This document shows positions 8,297-15,441 of a stretch of 41,597 bases of DNA, in pieces (position 1 is the stretch's first letter; the number at the start of each line of letters is the position of its first letter). Made by a program: the position numbers and the translations under genes. The DNA is from an uncultured Ruminococcus sp. (GTDB lineage Bacteria > Bacillota_A > Clostridia > Oscillospirales > Ruminococcaceae), in contig ONBA01000025.1 of the NCBI GenBank assembly GCA_900315975.1, positions 1 to 41,597 of the forward strand, given 5' to 3'. Under the pieces are notes generated by a model that saw only the letters and a program-made list of their open reading frames with translations, ran no database searches and had not been told where the DNA came from.

Positions 8297-9748
8297 ATGC
8301 TTAATGTATTTGTAACAATTTTCCTTTCACTCGGAATGTCGATAGGAATGTTCGTAATATATCTTATTATCGGTGGTATAATACTTGCAATTACTAAAAA
8401 GGAAACCTTGTCACCGATTTTAGCTGGATTTTTTACAACGTGCTTAGCTGTGAAAATGGCAATTGATGATACCTGTGCTCCTACTGTATTGACAGCAATT
8501 ATTACCGCTTTATTTGTCATTGTACTTGTAATTGGCGGAATAGCTGAGAAAAAAGAAGAAAATAAAAAGAGCAACTCGATAATTACTGAAGACGATCTGA
8601 ATAAAGGTAACTCATCCGGAAACGTCTCAGCGAAAGAATCTTCTTTTTTCAAAAAAACCATAGGAACATTTTATTCTGGAATTGTTGAAAAGGCTACTGT
8701 CTTGACTGGCAAGATCAAGAAATCCGATATTGGCACAAATAAGAAATCTCCTATACTGTATGTTTTGGCTGTTCTGCTCATTGGTGCATTAATTATCGGA
8801 GGACTTGTAATATTTAAGCATAAGAACAATAAAAGCTCTGATAATTCCTGCAGCAATGCAGTTATATCTTCTACTTCTAATGCTGAAACAACGGCAGAAC
8901 CAAGTTCCGAACCGCAGAGCAGTTCTTCCGAAGCTGCAACCACTGTATCTGAAAAAACTACGGAAGCGGCAACTACAACTTCTTCCGAAACTACGACTGC
9001 TGAAACAACAACTGAGGTACCTACAGAAACAGCATCACCTGAAAACGGACTTAAAGCTTTCCCGTCATCTGATATCAACAATTATCCGCAATACATACAA
9101 GTCATAAAAAACGGTATGAACAGCGGCTATTATACTGAATCAAGTGCTTCATACGGTTTATATGATCTCAATGCAGACGGTATACCAGAATTGATAATAA
9201 ATACCGCTCCATATGGAATATACGCAATGGACGGAAACAACTGTGTTGAGCTTCAATCATCGTTTACTGCAACTCGTTCGCCTTCGCTCGCCCTGACTGA
9301 TAAAGGTTTTATCAAGCTGACATATGTAACGCCTCAGGGAGAAGTATCTGTTTCATATTGGAAATACTTCGGCGGTTCGCAGCTTGCTATGCAGGATGAC
9401 GGCGGCGATGTAAGTCATTTCGGAAACGATATTACCTTAGAACTTACTCCTGTTTCAGGTATTGCTGGTATTACAGACAATAGTGGTAGTCAAGCATCAT
9501 CTAAGATAACTCCTGTTGAAAAATATGGTACTATCTATTCTCCCGGCGGCTACAAGGTCAGTGGGTACGCTAAATCATACATAATCGATGGCGGTGCAGA
9601 ATCATATGTCAGAAAGGATCTTACAGATGGCTGGCATATCAAAGCGGTCAATGAATATTATGATGGCTACTACTGGTATGAACTTTACGATGCTGATGAT
9701 GGTGATTATTACGGTTGGGTAAGTGCTGAAGTGATAAATTTCTATTGA
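8297..9748 (+). CDS. Membrane-anchored protein with Ser/Thr linker and SH3-like domain; probable N-terminal half of an L,D-transpeptidase
   Basis: The 483-residue product starts at an ATG with AAGGAGGT just upstream. Two membrane segments (~5-33, ~58-80) are followed by a charged loop, a third segment (~155-176), a Ser/Thr/Glu-rich linker (~190-245), and a beta-rich domain containing a calcium-loop-like YDLNADGIPELI (~290). A C-terminal SH3-like domain ends GWVSAEVINFY. The stop is TGA at 9746-9748. The reading frame remains open past this stop and runs directly into the L,D-transpeptidase catalytic domain. The two parts together would make one surface enzyme of about 680 residues, so the TGA is either a nonsense mutation or a read-through site. 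Confidence 0.65.
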   Translation: MLNVFVTIFLSLGMSIGMFVIYLIIGGIILAITKKETLSPILAGFFTTCLAVKMAIDDTCAPTVLTAIITALFVIVLVIGGIAEKKEENKKSNSIITEDDLNKGNSSGNVSAKESSFFKKTIGTFYSGIVEKATVLTGKIKKSDIGTNKKSPILYVLAVLLIGALIIGGLVIFKHKNNKSSDNSCSNAVISSTSNAETTAEPSSEPQSSSSEAATTVSEKTTEAATTTSSETTTAETTTEVPTETASPENGLKAFPSSDINNYPQYIQVIKNGMNSGYYTESSASYGLYDLNADGIPELIINTAPYGIYAMDGNNCVELQSSFTATRSPSLALTDKGFIKLTYVTPQGEVSVSYWKYFGGSQLAMQDDGGDVSHFGNDITLELTPVSGIAGITDNSGSQASSKITPVEKYGTIYSPGGYKVSGYAKSYIIDGGAESYVRKDLTDGWHIKAVNEYYDGYYWYELYDADDGDYYGWVSAEVINFY

Positions 9749-9781
9749 AGAAACCTTAACAGTTACCTTGATAAACACAGT

Positions 9782-10339
9782 TTGTCTTTCAACGATGTCG
9801 GTAATTCTCAACAAATTATAACTGTTGATTCAAGCGGCAGTTCCTGTAAAGTCGGCTTTTATGAAAAGTCCAGAGAAAACTGGTGCTGCCTGCTTGAAAC
9901 AAATGGGATAGTCGGTAAAAATGGTGTATCCAATCAAAGCTGCGAAGGAGATTATCGCACTCCGTCAGGCATATATAGTCTCGGATTTGCTTTCGGTACG
10001 AAATCGTTAAACGATATTGATTATGAGTATCGCTTGATAAACAGCAATTGTTACTGGGTGGATGATCCACATTCTCCTATGTATAATCAGTGGGTAGAAA
10101 GCAGTAATATTACATGGAACAGCGCCGAACATCTTATAGACTATCCGCAGGCTTACAAGTATGCAGTAGTAATAAACTACAATATGTCTCCTGTTGTTTC
10201 AGGTAAGGGCTCAGCTATATTCCTACACTGTATGACAGGGAGCTATACTGCTGGTTGTGTTGCAATACCAGAAAGCACCATGAAGTTTATTATAAAGCAG
10301 CTTGATTCAACTAAAAATCCTATAATTATAATCGAATAA
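9782..10339 (+). CDS. L,D-transpeptidase (YkuD) catalytic domain, in frame with the upstream gene after one TGA
   Basis: Counted from the TTG at 9782 this is 185 residues and is essentially a YkuD domain. The signature HCMTGSYTAGCVAIP holds the conserved H149 and the catalytic C159. Earlier blocks NGIVGKNGV and EGDYRTPSGIYSLG are also typical. Such enzymes form 3-3 cross-links in peptidoglycan or attach proteins to it, outside the membrane. There is no signal peptide and no ribosome site before the TTG, and the frame is continuous with the 483-residue gene upstream, which supplies membrane anchor and SH3 domain. I infer a split single gene; the catalytic part may not be expressed unless TGA is read through. 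Confidence 0.7.
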   Translation: MSFNDVGNSQQIITVDSSGSSCKVGFYEKSRENWCCLLETNGIVGKNGVSNQSCEGDYRTPSGIYSLGFAFGTKSLNDIDYEYRLINSNCYWVDDPHSPMYNQWVESSNITWNSAEHLIDYPQAYKYAVVINYNMSPVVSGKGSAIFLHCMTGSYTAGCVAIPESTMKFIIKQLDSTKNPIIIIE

Positions 10340-10347
10340 CAATATCC

Positions 10348-10376
10348 CGCCCTTCAATTAAGAAGGGCGTTTTTTT
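10348..10376 (+). terminator. Terminator of the AT-rich operon
   Basis: CGCCCTTC pairs with GAAGGGCG across AATTAA, followed by seven T, directly after the transpeptidase stop. Confidence 0.9.
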
Positions 10377-10389
10377 ATCTCCTTGCAGA

Positions 10390-10521
10390 TGATCGGAGAA
10401 GCGCCTAAGATGCGGATGTTTGCAACTCAGACCGATCCCAGAACACTAGAAACAGCCGGTCTCCCCATGACGGGGAGACACTTTAAGTGTAAATACAGCT
10501 GTTTGTTATTATAAGTCATAT
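10390..10521 (+). other. Short unassigned open frame between the two operons
   Basis: An ATG-initiated frame of 43 codons (starting MIGEAPKMRMF) follows the terminator and overlaps the inverted repeats at 10459-10490. No ribosome site or family is recognised; it may be a remnant. Confidence 0.2.
10459..10490. repeat. Two adjacent perfect inverted repeats downstream of the relaxase gene
   Basis: GTCTCCCC (10459-10466) pairs with GGGGAGAC (10472-10479) across ATGAC, immediately followed by ACACTT-T-AAGTGT (10478-10490). They lie just past the relaxase stop on its strand. They could be a terminator without a T-tract or a processing or transfer-related site. Confidence 0.5.
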
Positions 10522-10545
10522 TGGTAGAATAGTGCCTATATAAGC

Positions 10546-11055
10546 TTATTTCTCGTCAGGTTTCTTGATGATCGGTTTGCAGTAGTTTCCCGTGATCTCA
10601 TGTATATACATCGCCAGGTCACCAAGCTCCTTCCAGCCACTGTGATAGAGCTTTCCATTCTTATAGTTCACAGTGTTCACAATAATATGACCGTGATACT
10701 TTGAACCGTCCTGATCTTCTTTATGCACAGCGTATATGACCTGATAGTCCTCTGCAAAACTTAATGCAATCCTGTACAGATAACCGCAGGCGGTATCAGC
10801 GTCCTGAACACTGTTGTCAAATGAAACAACAAAATGCATCACAGGATTATCGCCGGTCTTACCAAAATAATTCTTGACCTCCAACATCTGATCGTATGTA
10901 TGCTTTGGATGATAACAAGAAACCCCGAAGCTCCTTATCAGAACAAGTTCTTCTCCGGGTTCGGGTTTCTCTTTGTATAAATAATCTACACAATTGCGGA
11001 AATAGCCCTTTCCGTCGCCGTTATCCGTTATTCGTTTCTGTGTTAAAATGTCCAT
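10546..11055 (-). CDS. Minimal relaxase (MobA/VirD2-type mobilization nuclease domain)
   Basis: The 169-residue protein has the layout of the relaxase/mobilization nuclease domain: an N-terminal YFRNCVDYLY segment, QMLEVKNYFGK, then HFVVSFD and the metal-binding histidine cluster H111, H121 and H123 (YAVHKEDQDGSKYHGHIIVN). It would nick one strand at oriT and stay covalently bound to the 5' end during transfer. It is far shorter than typical relaxases (300-500 residues or more): only the catalytic domain is present and there is no primase or helicase tail. Its start overlaps the preceding RHH gene by 13 nt, so the two are translationally coupled. It probably depends on the coupling ATPase at 16544 and a helper conjugative element. 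Confidence 0.8.
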   Translation of the reverse strand: MDILTQKRITDNGDGKGYFRNCVDYLYKEKPEPGEELVLIRSFGVSCYHPKHTYDQMLEVKNYFGKTGDNPVMHFVVSFDNSVQDADTACGYLYRIALSFAEDYQVIYAVHKEDQDGSKYHGHIIVNTVNYKNGKLYHSGWKELGDLAMYIHEITGNYCKPIIKKPDEK

Positions 11056-11315
11056 AATTTTTTAGCCCTGGTCTCAAGGTATTTTGCCTCATCCGGTGAA
11101 TGTTGCGCCAATAAATGGACGGCTTCATTGGCAAAGTTTTGAAACTCCACCATTTTTGCAGGAGTATTGTCTCTCTCAGGGTGGTCCAGCCTCTCATTCA
11201 TAACAGAATTAGCTTTGATACCACGCTCTTCAGCTTCTCTGTCTATGTCGTCAGCTGTACTCTGTGTCATCAGAACCGTTCTAAGAACAGTTTTAAGATC
11301 CTCTTTGTTTCTCAT
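11043..11315 (-). CDS. Ribbon-helix-helix mobilization accessory protein (MobC-like)
   Basis: Starting at the ATG at 11315 (GAAAGGA upstream) gives 90 residues; a longer frame to 11426 lacks a ribosome site and crosses an AT-rich palindrome. The N-terminal part, KTVLRTVLMTQSTADDIDREAEERG, fits a ribbon-helix-helix DNA-binding fold as in relaxosome accessory proteins. The C-terminal half is helical and could bind the relaxase. It would recognise oriT and load the relaxase encoded immediately downstream. The call rests on gene order and the RHH-like pattern. Confidence 0.65.
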   Translation of the reverse strand: MRNKEDLKTVLRTVLMTQSTADDIDREAEERGIKANSVMNERLDHPERDNTPAKMVEFQNFANEAVHLLAQHSPDEAKYLETRAKKLWTF

Positions 11316-11631
11316 TGTAATTAGTCCTTTCGTTATTGGTTTATCCGGTGCGTAAGTATCTACATATAGCAGTATCATGTATATAAGATTCATCATATCC
11401 ATATGTATCTTCTCAGTATTACCCATTAATTATATAGAGATCCATTAGTTGTATCTCCATATTAAATTAATATAATTAATTAGATATATACAGGTCGCTT
11501 CGCTCCAGATTAACATATAGTAATACTTTTTTCAAAATAATAATATATATCTGCATTTTTTCTTTTCTTGAAATATATATCATTATATTGATACCATTAC
11601 CGGTAATCTTACAAAGGAAGGAGAAACGCCA
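11316..11631. other. AT-rich intergenic region with long inverted repeat, candidate oriT/operator
   Basis: Between the divergent mobilization and DUF960 genes lies a very AT-rich stretch. ATTAATTATAT (11425-11435) and ATATAATTAAT (11470-11480) are a perfect 11-bp inverted repeat, with a nested GAGAT/ATCTC pair inside. A GC-richer patch, GGTCGCTTCGCTCC, follows at 11493-11506. Location next to relaxase and RHH genes makes it the best oriT candidate, but no nic consensus is recognised. Confidence 0.45.
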
Positions 11632-11916
11632 ATGTTCGACAACAACCGATACCTCACCTGTGGCGTTGACAACGCCATACCGATTGAATTACAGCTGTTT
11701 CTGTGGAACTGCGTCGATGGACTGCCTGAGCCGAGGGACTACCTTCAGGTGTTTGAGCTTAGTGCGTCGGGACCTATGCAGTCTATTGTACACAGCTCGG
11801 AGGAACCCGAATATCGAAAGGTGTATATGATACCGTCAGATGCACCTATCACAGAAAAGCTGTACATCATTGATGACGGTGACCACAGCACTATGCTCTT
11901 AGCAAACGAATATTAA
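11632..11916 (+). CDS. DUF960 family protein
   Basis: The 94-residue protein begins at an ATG behind AAGGAAGGAG. It matches the small DUF960 family (MFDNNRYLTCGVDNAIPIEL opening, then LQLFLWNCVD and DYLQVFEL), found mainly in Firmicutes and often on mobile elements. Function is unknown. It starts a same-strand run of genes leading to the amidoligase, and a hairpin follows its stop. Confidence 0.8.
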   Translation: MFDNNRYLTCGVDNAIPIELQLFLWNCVDGLPEPRDYLQVFELSASGPMQSIVHSSEEPEYRKVYMIPSDAPITEKLYIIDDGDHSTMLLANEY

Positions 11917-11925
11917 ACACGATAG

Positions 11926-11957
11926 CCAGCCCCTTCGGGGGCTGGTTCTTTCTATTT
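11926..11957 (+). terminator. Hairpin between DUF960 and amidoligase genes
   Basis: CCAGCCCC pairs with GGGGCTGG across a stable TTCG tetraloop, followed by the U-rich TTCTTTCTATTT. It probably attenuates transcription into the amidoligase genes. Confidence 0.7.
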
Positions 11958-11969
11958 ATGGAGGTAAAA

Positions 11970-13082
11970 ATGGAAAAGGAAAAGAACGAAAACGCGCTGT
12001 ATTGCTCACATTGCGGTGCGCTCATAAGAGAAGACGACGACTATGAGGAAGTCAACGGAGAGATAGTCTGCACTGACTGCTTTGAACATCACACGACTAC
12101 CTGTGACAGATGCGGTGAAACTATCTGGACTGACGATAGCTACGGAGACGAGTACACTACTCTCTGCCGTCACTGTTACGAAAATCACTATACACGCTGC
12201 TCTTGTTGCGACGCCCTTCTTCATGAGGATGACGCCTACCACCTGGACGGCTATGACTACTGTTCGGAATGTTATCACGATGAAGTGGATAAAAATCGTT
12301 CAATACACGATTACGGATACAAGCCTGAGCCTATATTCTATGGAGATTCTAAGCGATATTTCGGCGTTGAGTTGGAGATTGACGGCGCAGGAAAAGACAG
12401 CGATAATGCTGATGAAATACTCTCTATCGCCAATAAGGATAATGAGCATATCTACATCAAGGGAGACGGTTCTCTTGATGATGGTATGGAGATAGTAACT
12501 CACCCTATGAGCCTTGACTGGCATAAGGACTTCTGTTGGGAAGACATAATGAAGAAGGCTGTGTCTATGGGATATCGTTCACATCAGACATCTACCTGTG
12601 GACTTCACATCCATGTCAACAGAAATTCTCTTGGCGATACTCACGACGAACAGGAGCTTGTAATAAGCCATATCCTGTTCTTTGTAGAGACGCACTGGGC
12701 TGAACTATTAAGGTTCAGCAGACGTTCCGAGTATAGCATGAACAGATGGGCTGCTCGTTACGGTTATGAGAAAACAGGACGAGAGATACTGGATAAAGCT
12801 AAGAAGGGCAACAACGGCAGGTACGCTGCCGTAAACCTTATGAACTACTCAACTATTGAGTTCAGGCTGTTCAGAGGCACCTTGAAGCACAATACTCTTA
12901 TCGCTGCTCTTGAACTTGTAAACGAGATATGCGGCCTGGCTATGCATCTGACCGAAGACGAAATTGCTAAAATGTCATGGAGCGAATTTGTGGAAACAAT
13001 CGAAGCTCCGGAACTCATACAGTATCTCAAAGAGCGTAGGCTCTATATCAATGAAGAAACAAATACCGAGGAGGACTTATAA
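11970..13082 (+). CDS. Zinc-ribbon amidoligase (Amidoligase_2, COOH-NH2 ligase family)
   Basis: The start is the ATG at 11970, five bases after GGAGGT; the in-frame ATG at 11958 sits in that ribosome site. The 370-residue protein has three to four CxxC zinc-binding repeats at ~12-102 (CSHCG, CDRCGE, CSCCDA, CSECY), LIM/treble-clef-like. A COOH-NH2 ligase domain follows, with FGVELEID (E134, E136), KGDGSLDDGMEIVTHP (D166, E174), CGLHIHVN (H213, H215) and EFRLFRGTL. Family members are predicted to use ATP to join a carboxylate to an amine, making peptide-like bonds or modifying proteins. The zinc ribbons may recruit a protein or nucleic-acid partner. It is followed 1 nt later by a 63-residue peptide gene and then a glutamine amidotransferase, a plausible ammonia or amine source. 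Confidence 0.8.
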   Translation: MEKEKNENALYCSHCGALIREDDDYEEVNGEIVCTDCFEHHTTTCDRCGETIWTDDSYGDEYTTLCRHCYENHYTRCSCCDALLHEDDAYHLDGYDYCSECYHDEVDKNRSIHDYGYKPEPIFYGDSKRYFGVELEIDGAGKDSDNADEILSIANKDNEHIYIKGDGSLDDGMEIVTHPMSLDWHKDFCWEDIMKKAVSMGYRSHQTSTCGLHIHVNRNSLGDTHDEQELVISHILFFVETHWAELLRFSRRSEYSMNRWAARYGYEKTGREILDKAKKGNNGRYAAVNLMNYSTIEFRLFRGTLKHNTLIAALELVNEICGLAMHLTEDEIAKMSWSEFVETIEAPELIQYLKERRLYINEETNTEEDL

Positions 13083-13083
13083 A

Positions 13084-13275
13084 ATGAAAAAGCTTGAAAT
13101 ACTTACAAAAATACCGAAGGTAAAACTGCCGAGCATCATGTCGAGCGATGCTCAGGTTATCCTCAGACTCGTTACTATCCTTGCTGCTACCCACCTTGCA
13201 AATAAGGTAGATAAGGTCATCAAGGACTTCGAGGCTCTTGATAATCCCGATGATATCATCCATATTTTCAGATAA
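13084..13275 (+). CDS. 63-residue small protein between amidoligase and amidotransferase
   Basis: The ATG at 13084 is preceded by AGGAGG at the very end of the amidoligase gene, so translation is well supported. The product is basic at its N-terminus (KKLEILTKIPKVKLP), has a hydrophobic helix (QVILRLVTILAATHLA) and an acidic C-terminal part ending HIFR. I recognise no family. Its place between two enzymes of peptide-bond chemistry makes it a candidate substrate or accessory subunit, which is inference only. It could also be an unrelated small element protein. Confidence 0.6.
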   Translation: MKKLEILTKIPKVKLPSIMSSDAQVILRLVTILAATHLANKVDKVIKDFEALDNPDDIIHIFR

Positions 13276-13287
13276 GGAGGGCTGCCT

Positions 13288-14265
13288 ATGTGTTCATTAT
13301 TCGGCTGGCTTGACTACCAAGGCGTTATACCTCATCGTATGTTGAAGAAGCTTACTCAGTCTCTGGCTAACGCTGCTGAGGAGAGAGGAACTGACGCAGC
13401 AGGTATAAGCTACATTCATAACGGCGAGGTCGTTATCTACAAGAGACCGAAGCCAGCTCACAAGCTTCACTTTGATCCGCCGGAAGGAACAAGTGCGGTC
13501 ATGGGACATACCCGTATGACTACTCAGGGCGACGGTAAGAACAACTACAACAATCATCCTTTCCCCGGTCTTGCCGGGGATACTTCATTTGCCTTTGCTC
13601 ACAACGGAGTTCTGTGGAATGATAAGGAACTGAGGAAGGACAAGCTTATCCCTGATACTCACATCGAGACAGACTCCTACGCAGCTTGTCAGCTTATAGA
13701 GGCACAGCAGAAGCTTGACTTTGACAGTCTCAAGTATATGGCTGAGACTGTTGAGGGCAACTTCACTTTCACTGTACTCGATCAAGAGAACAGCTTATAC
13801 ATCATAAAGGGCAGCAATCCAATGTGTCTACTGCACTTTCCTGTACTGGGACTGTATGTATACGCCAGCACAGAGAGCATCATGAAGAAGGCTCTGCAAA
13901 AGGTCGGACTTCACAAGTTCGCTATGGAGCGTGTTGAGACTGACGAGGGTAACATTCTCTGTATCGACAGGAACGGCGAGATCGCACGGTCTGAGTTTCA
14001 GCCTAAGGTATATCGTTCCAAATATGGAAGCTGGTACGATTATGACGACTCTTCTTATTATACTATCCACGAAGAAATGCTCCTTACATACTGCAACTGC
14101 TATGGAGTCGATAGTTCCGACGTTGAACTGCTGCTTGAATACGGATACAGTTGCGATGAGATCGAGGAGATGCTCTCGGATCATGATCTGCTGTATCAGG
14201 CACTCAGAGATATTAAGTGCGTATACGGTGAAGAAGTCTATGAGAGCTACTGTGGGGTGTTCTAA
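13288..14265 (+). CDS. Class II glutamine amidotransferase
   Basis: The 325-residue protein begins MCSLFGWL behind AAGGAGGG, so removal of Met exposes the N-terminal Cys nucleophile typical of Ntn-type class II amidotransferases. Other family blocks are present: EERGTDAAGISY, MGHTRMTTQGD, NNHPFPG and AHNGVLWN. This domain hydrolyses glutamine and passes ammonia to a partner site. No synthetase domain is fused, and the last ~90 residues, rich in acidic residues and Tyr, are unassigned. The partner is probably the amidoligase two genes upstream. The stop codon overlaps the start of the resolvase gene by one base. Confidence 0.85.
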   Translation: MCSLFGWLDYQGVIPHRMLKKLTQSLANAAEERGTDAAGISYIHNGEVVIYKRPKPAHKLHFDPPEGTSAVMGHTRMTTQGDGKNNYNNHPFPGLAGDTSFAFAHNGVLWNDKELRKDKLIPDTHIETDSYAACQLIEAQQKLDFDSLKYMAETVEGNFTFTVLDQENSLYIIKGSNPMCLLHFPVLGLYVYASTESIMKKALQKVGLHKFAMERVETDEGNILCIDRNGEIARSEFQPKVYRSKYGSWYDYDDSSYYTIHEEMLLTYCNCYGVDSSDVELLLEYGYSCDEIEEMLSDHDLLYQALRDIKCVYGEEVYESYCGVF

Positions 14266-14834
14266 TGGGAAAGATCGGATATATCCGTGTATCGACAGAA
14301 CATCAGGAGACAGCTCGTCAGGAAGCTCTGATGCAGCAGTATCAGGTAGAGCGCGTATTTGCAGAGAAGATGTCCGGTAAGAATGCTGACCGCCCTGAAC
14401 TGAAAGCTATGCTTGAGTATGTCCGGGATGGTGATACCCTGTACATAGAGAGCATAAGCAGGCTCGGAAGATCAACAAGAGACCTGCTGAACATCATCGA
14501 TATTCTTCAACGCAAGGGAGTGACACTTGTAAGCTCCAAAGAGAACATCGATACCAACACTCCGCAGGGACGCTTCGTCTTGTCAATATTCGCTGCGCTC
14601 TCCGAGCTTGAACGTGAGCAGACCTTACAGCGTCAGCGTGAGGGTATAGCCATAGCTAAGTCTCAGGGCAAGTACAAAGGAAGACAGCCTATCGCTATCG
14701 ACTGGGACAAGTTTAGTCAACTGTATGAACTATGGAAAGCTGAGGAGATCACAGCTGTCGAGTTCCGGCAGCGTATGGGGATACGTTCCAATACATTTTA
14801 CCGTCGTCTCAGGGAATATGAGAGTAAAATATAG
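14265..14834 (+). CDS. Serine recombinase, resolvase/invertase type
   Basis: The 189-residue protein has the N-terminal resolvase fold with YIRVST (catalytic Ser10), SRLGRSTRDLL, the long E helix (TPQGRFVLSIFAALSELEREQTL written in part: FAALSELERE) and a C-terminal helix-turn-helix (EFRQRMGIRSNTFYRRL). Its length and layout match small Tn3/Hin-type resolvases rather than large integrases. It may resolve element multimers or invert a nearby segment. The start overlaps the amidotransferase stop, so it is translated from the same message. A strong terminator follows. Confidence 0.9.
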   Translation: MGKIGYIRVSTEHQETARQEALMQQYQVERVFAEKMSGKNADRPELKAMLEYVRDGDTLYIESISRLGRSTRDLLNIIDILQRKGVTLVSSKENIDTNTPQGRFVLSIFAALSELEREQTLQRQREGIAIAKSQGKYKGRQPIAIDWDKFSQLYELWKAEEITAVEFRQRMGIRSNTFYRRLREYESKI

Positions 14835-14840
14835 CGAGGG

Positions 14841-14879
14841 AGTCGGTGCGGGCAAACTGCACCGACTACTTCTTTTTTC
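14841..14879 (+). terminator. Terminator after the resolvase gene
   Basis: AGTCGGTGC pairs with GCACCGACT across nine bases, followed by ACTTCTTTTTT. It ends the amidoligase-resolvase operon. Confidence 0.85.
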
Positions 14880-14984
14880 AATAGGGTGCCCGCTATTTCT
14901 GAAACATTTCAAAAGCCGAAATCCGACTTATGTGAAACGGTTTCTGAGCATTGCAATAGACTAAGGGCTATTGAAACAATGAGA

Positions 14985-15006
14985 TGAGCCTCCACACGGA
15001 GGCTCA
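14985..15006 (-). terminator. Hairpin downstream of the antitoxin gene
   Basis: TGAGCCTCC pairs with GGAGGCTCA across ACAC, six bases past the antitoxin stop on the minus strand. The following T content is modest. Confidence 0.6.
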
Positions 15007-15011
15007 CTTTA

Positions 15012-15263
15012 TCACACATAATACTTTCTTACATCGTCAGAAGATATCCAGCCTTCCTGTTCACCGGATTTTCTGCCCTCGTCAAGCTTGCACATTAATT
15101 TGAGAGCTGCTTTGATACGCTCATATTCCTCTTGTTCTGCTATATCGACAATAGCATAGCAGCCTCTGCCATTTTTAGTCAGGTACACAGGAGAGCCGAC
15201 CGCAACGTCCTGTAACACAGAGGAATAATTTCTGAGATCTGAAATCGGAACTATATTCGGCAT
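15012..15263 (-). CDS. Phd/YefM-type antitoxin without an adjacent toxin
   Basis: From the ATG at 15263 the product is 83 residues and opens MPNIVPISDLRNYSSVLQDV, the typical start of the Phd/YefM antitoxin DNA-binding domain, followed by SPVYLTKNGRGCYAIVDI. Such proteins repress their own promoter and neutralise a RelE/Doc-type toxin through the C-terminal tail. A start six codons earlier (15281) is only about 7 nt from the predicted transcription start, so I prefer the second Met. No toxin gene follows: the next 177 bases hold only hairpins. It may protect the cell from a toxin encoded elsewhere or be a decayed pair. Confidence 0.8.
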   Translation of the reverse strand: MPNIVPISDLRNYSSVLQDVAVGSPVYLTKNGRGCYAIVDIAEQEEYERIKAALKLMCKLDEGRKSGEQEGWISSDDVRKYYV

Positions 15264-15294
15264 AAGAACATCTTCATTCAATTCTATTACTTAT

Positions 15295-15323
15295 ATTATA
15301 CAGCGAACAAAAGCGATTGTCAA
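15295..15323 (-). promoter_or_regulatory. Consensus promoter of the antitoxin gene
   Basis: On the minus strand, TTGACA (15318-15323) and TATAAT (15295-15300) are separated by exactly 17 bp. Both boxes are perfect matches to the consensus, so the orphan antitoxin is expected to be well transcribed unless repressed. Confidence 0.85.
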
Positions 15324-15441
15324 GTTTTATGATAAATCTATCGTAACATTCGTCAACAAAAAAGTGGGAGGAGCAGAAGAATTAATCAAGTATTATCAGA
15401 TGTGCGTATACCAGTTTATTTTAAAACTCCAAAAGTTATGT

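Noticed and set aside
8890..9050. Low-complexity Ser/Thr/Glu stretch as a possible repeat array
   Set aside because: The DNA is not regularly repeated; it is the linker of a surface protein.
11316..11426. N-terminal extension of the RHH protein
   Set aside because: No ribosome site; the ATG at 11315 has GAAAGGA upstream, and the extension enters the AT-rich palindrome region.
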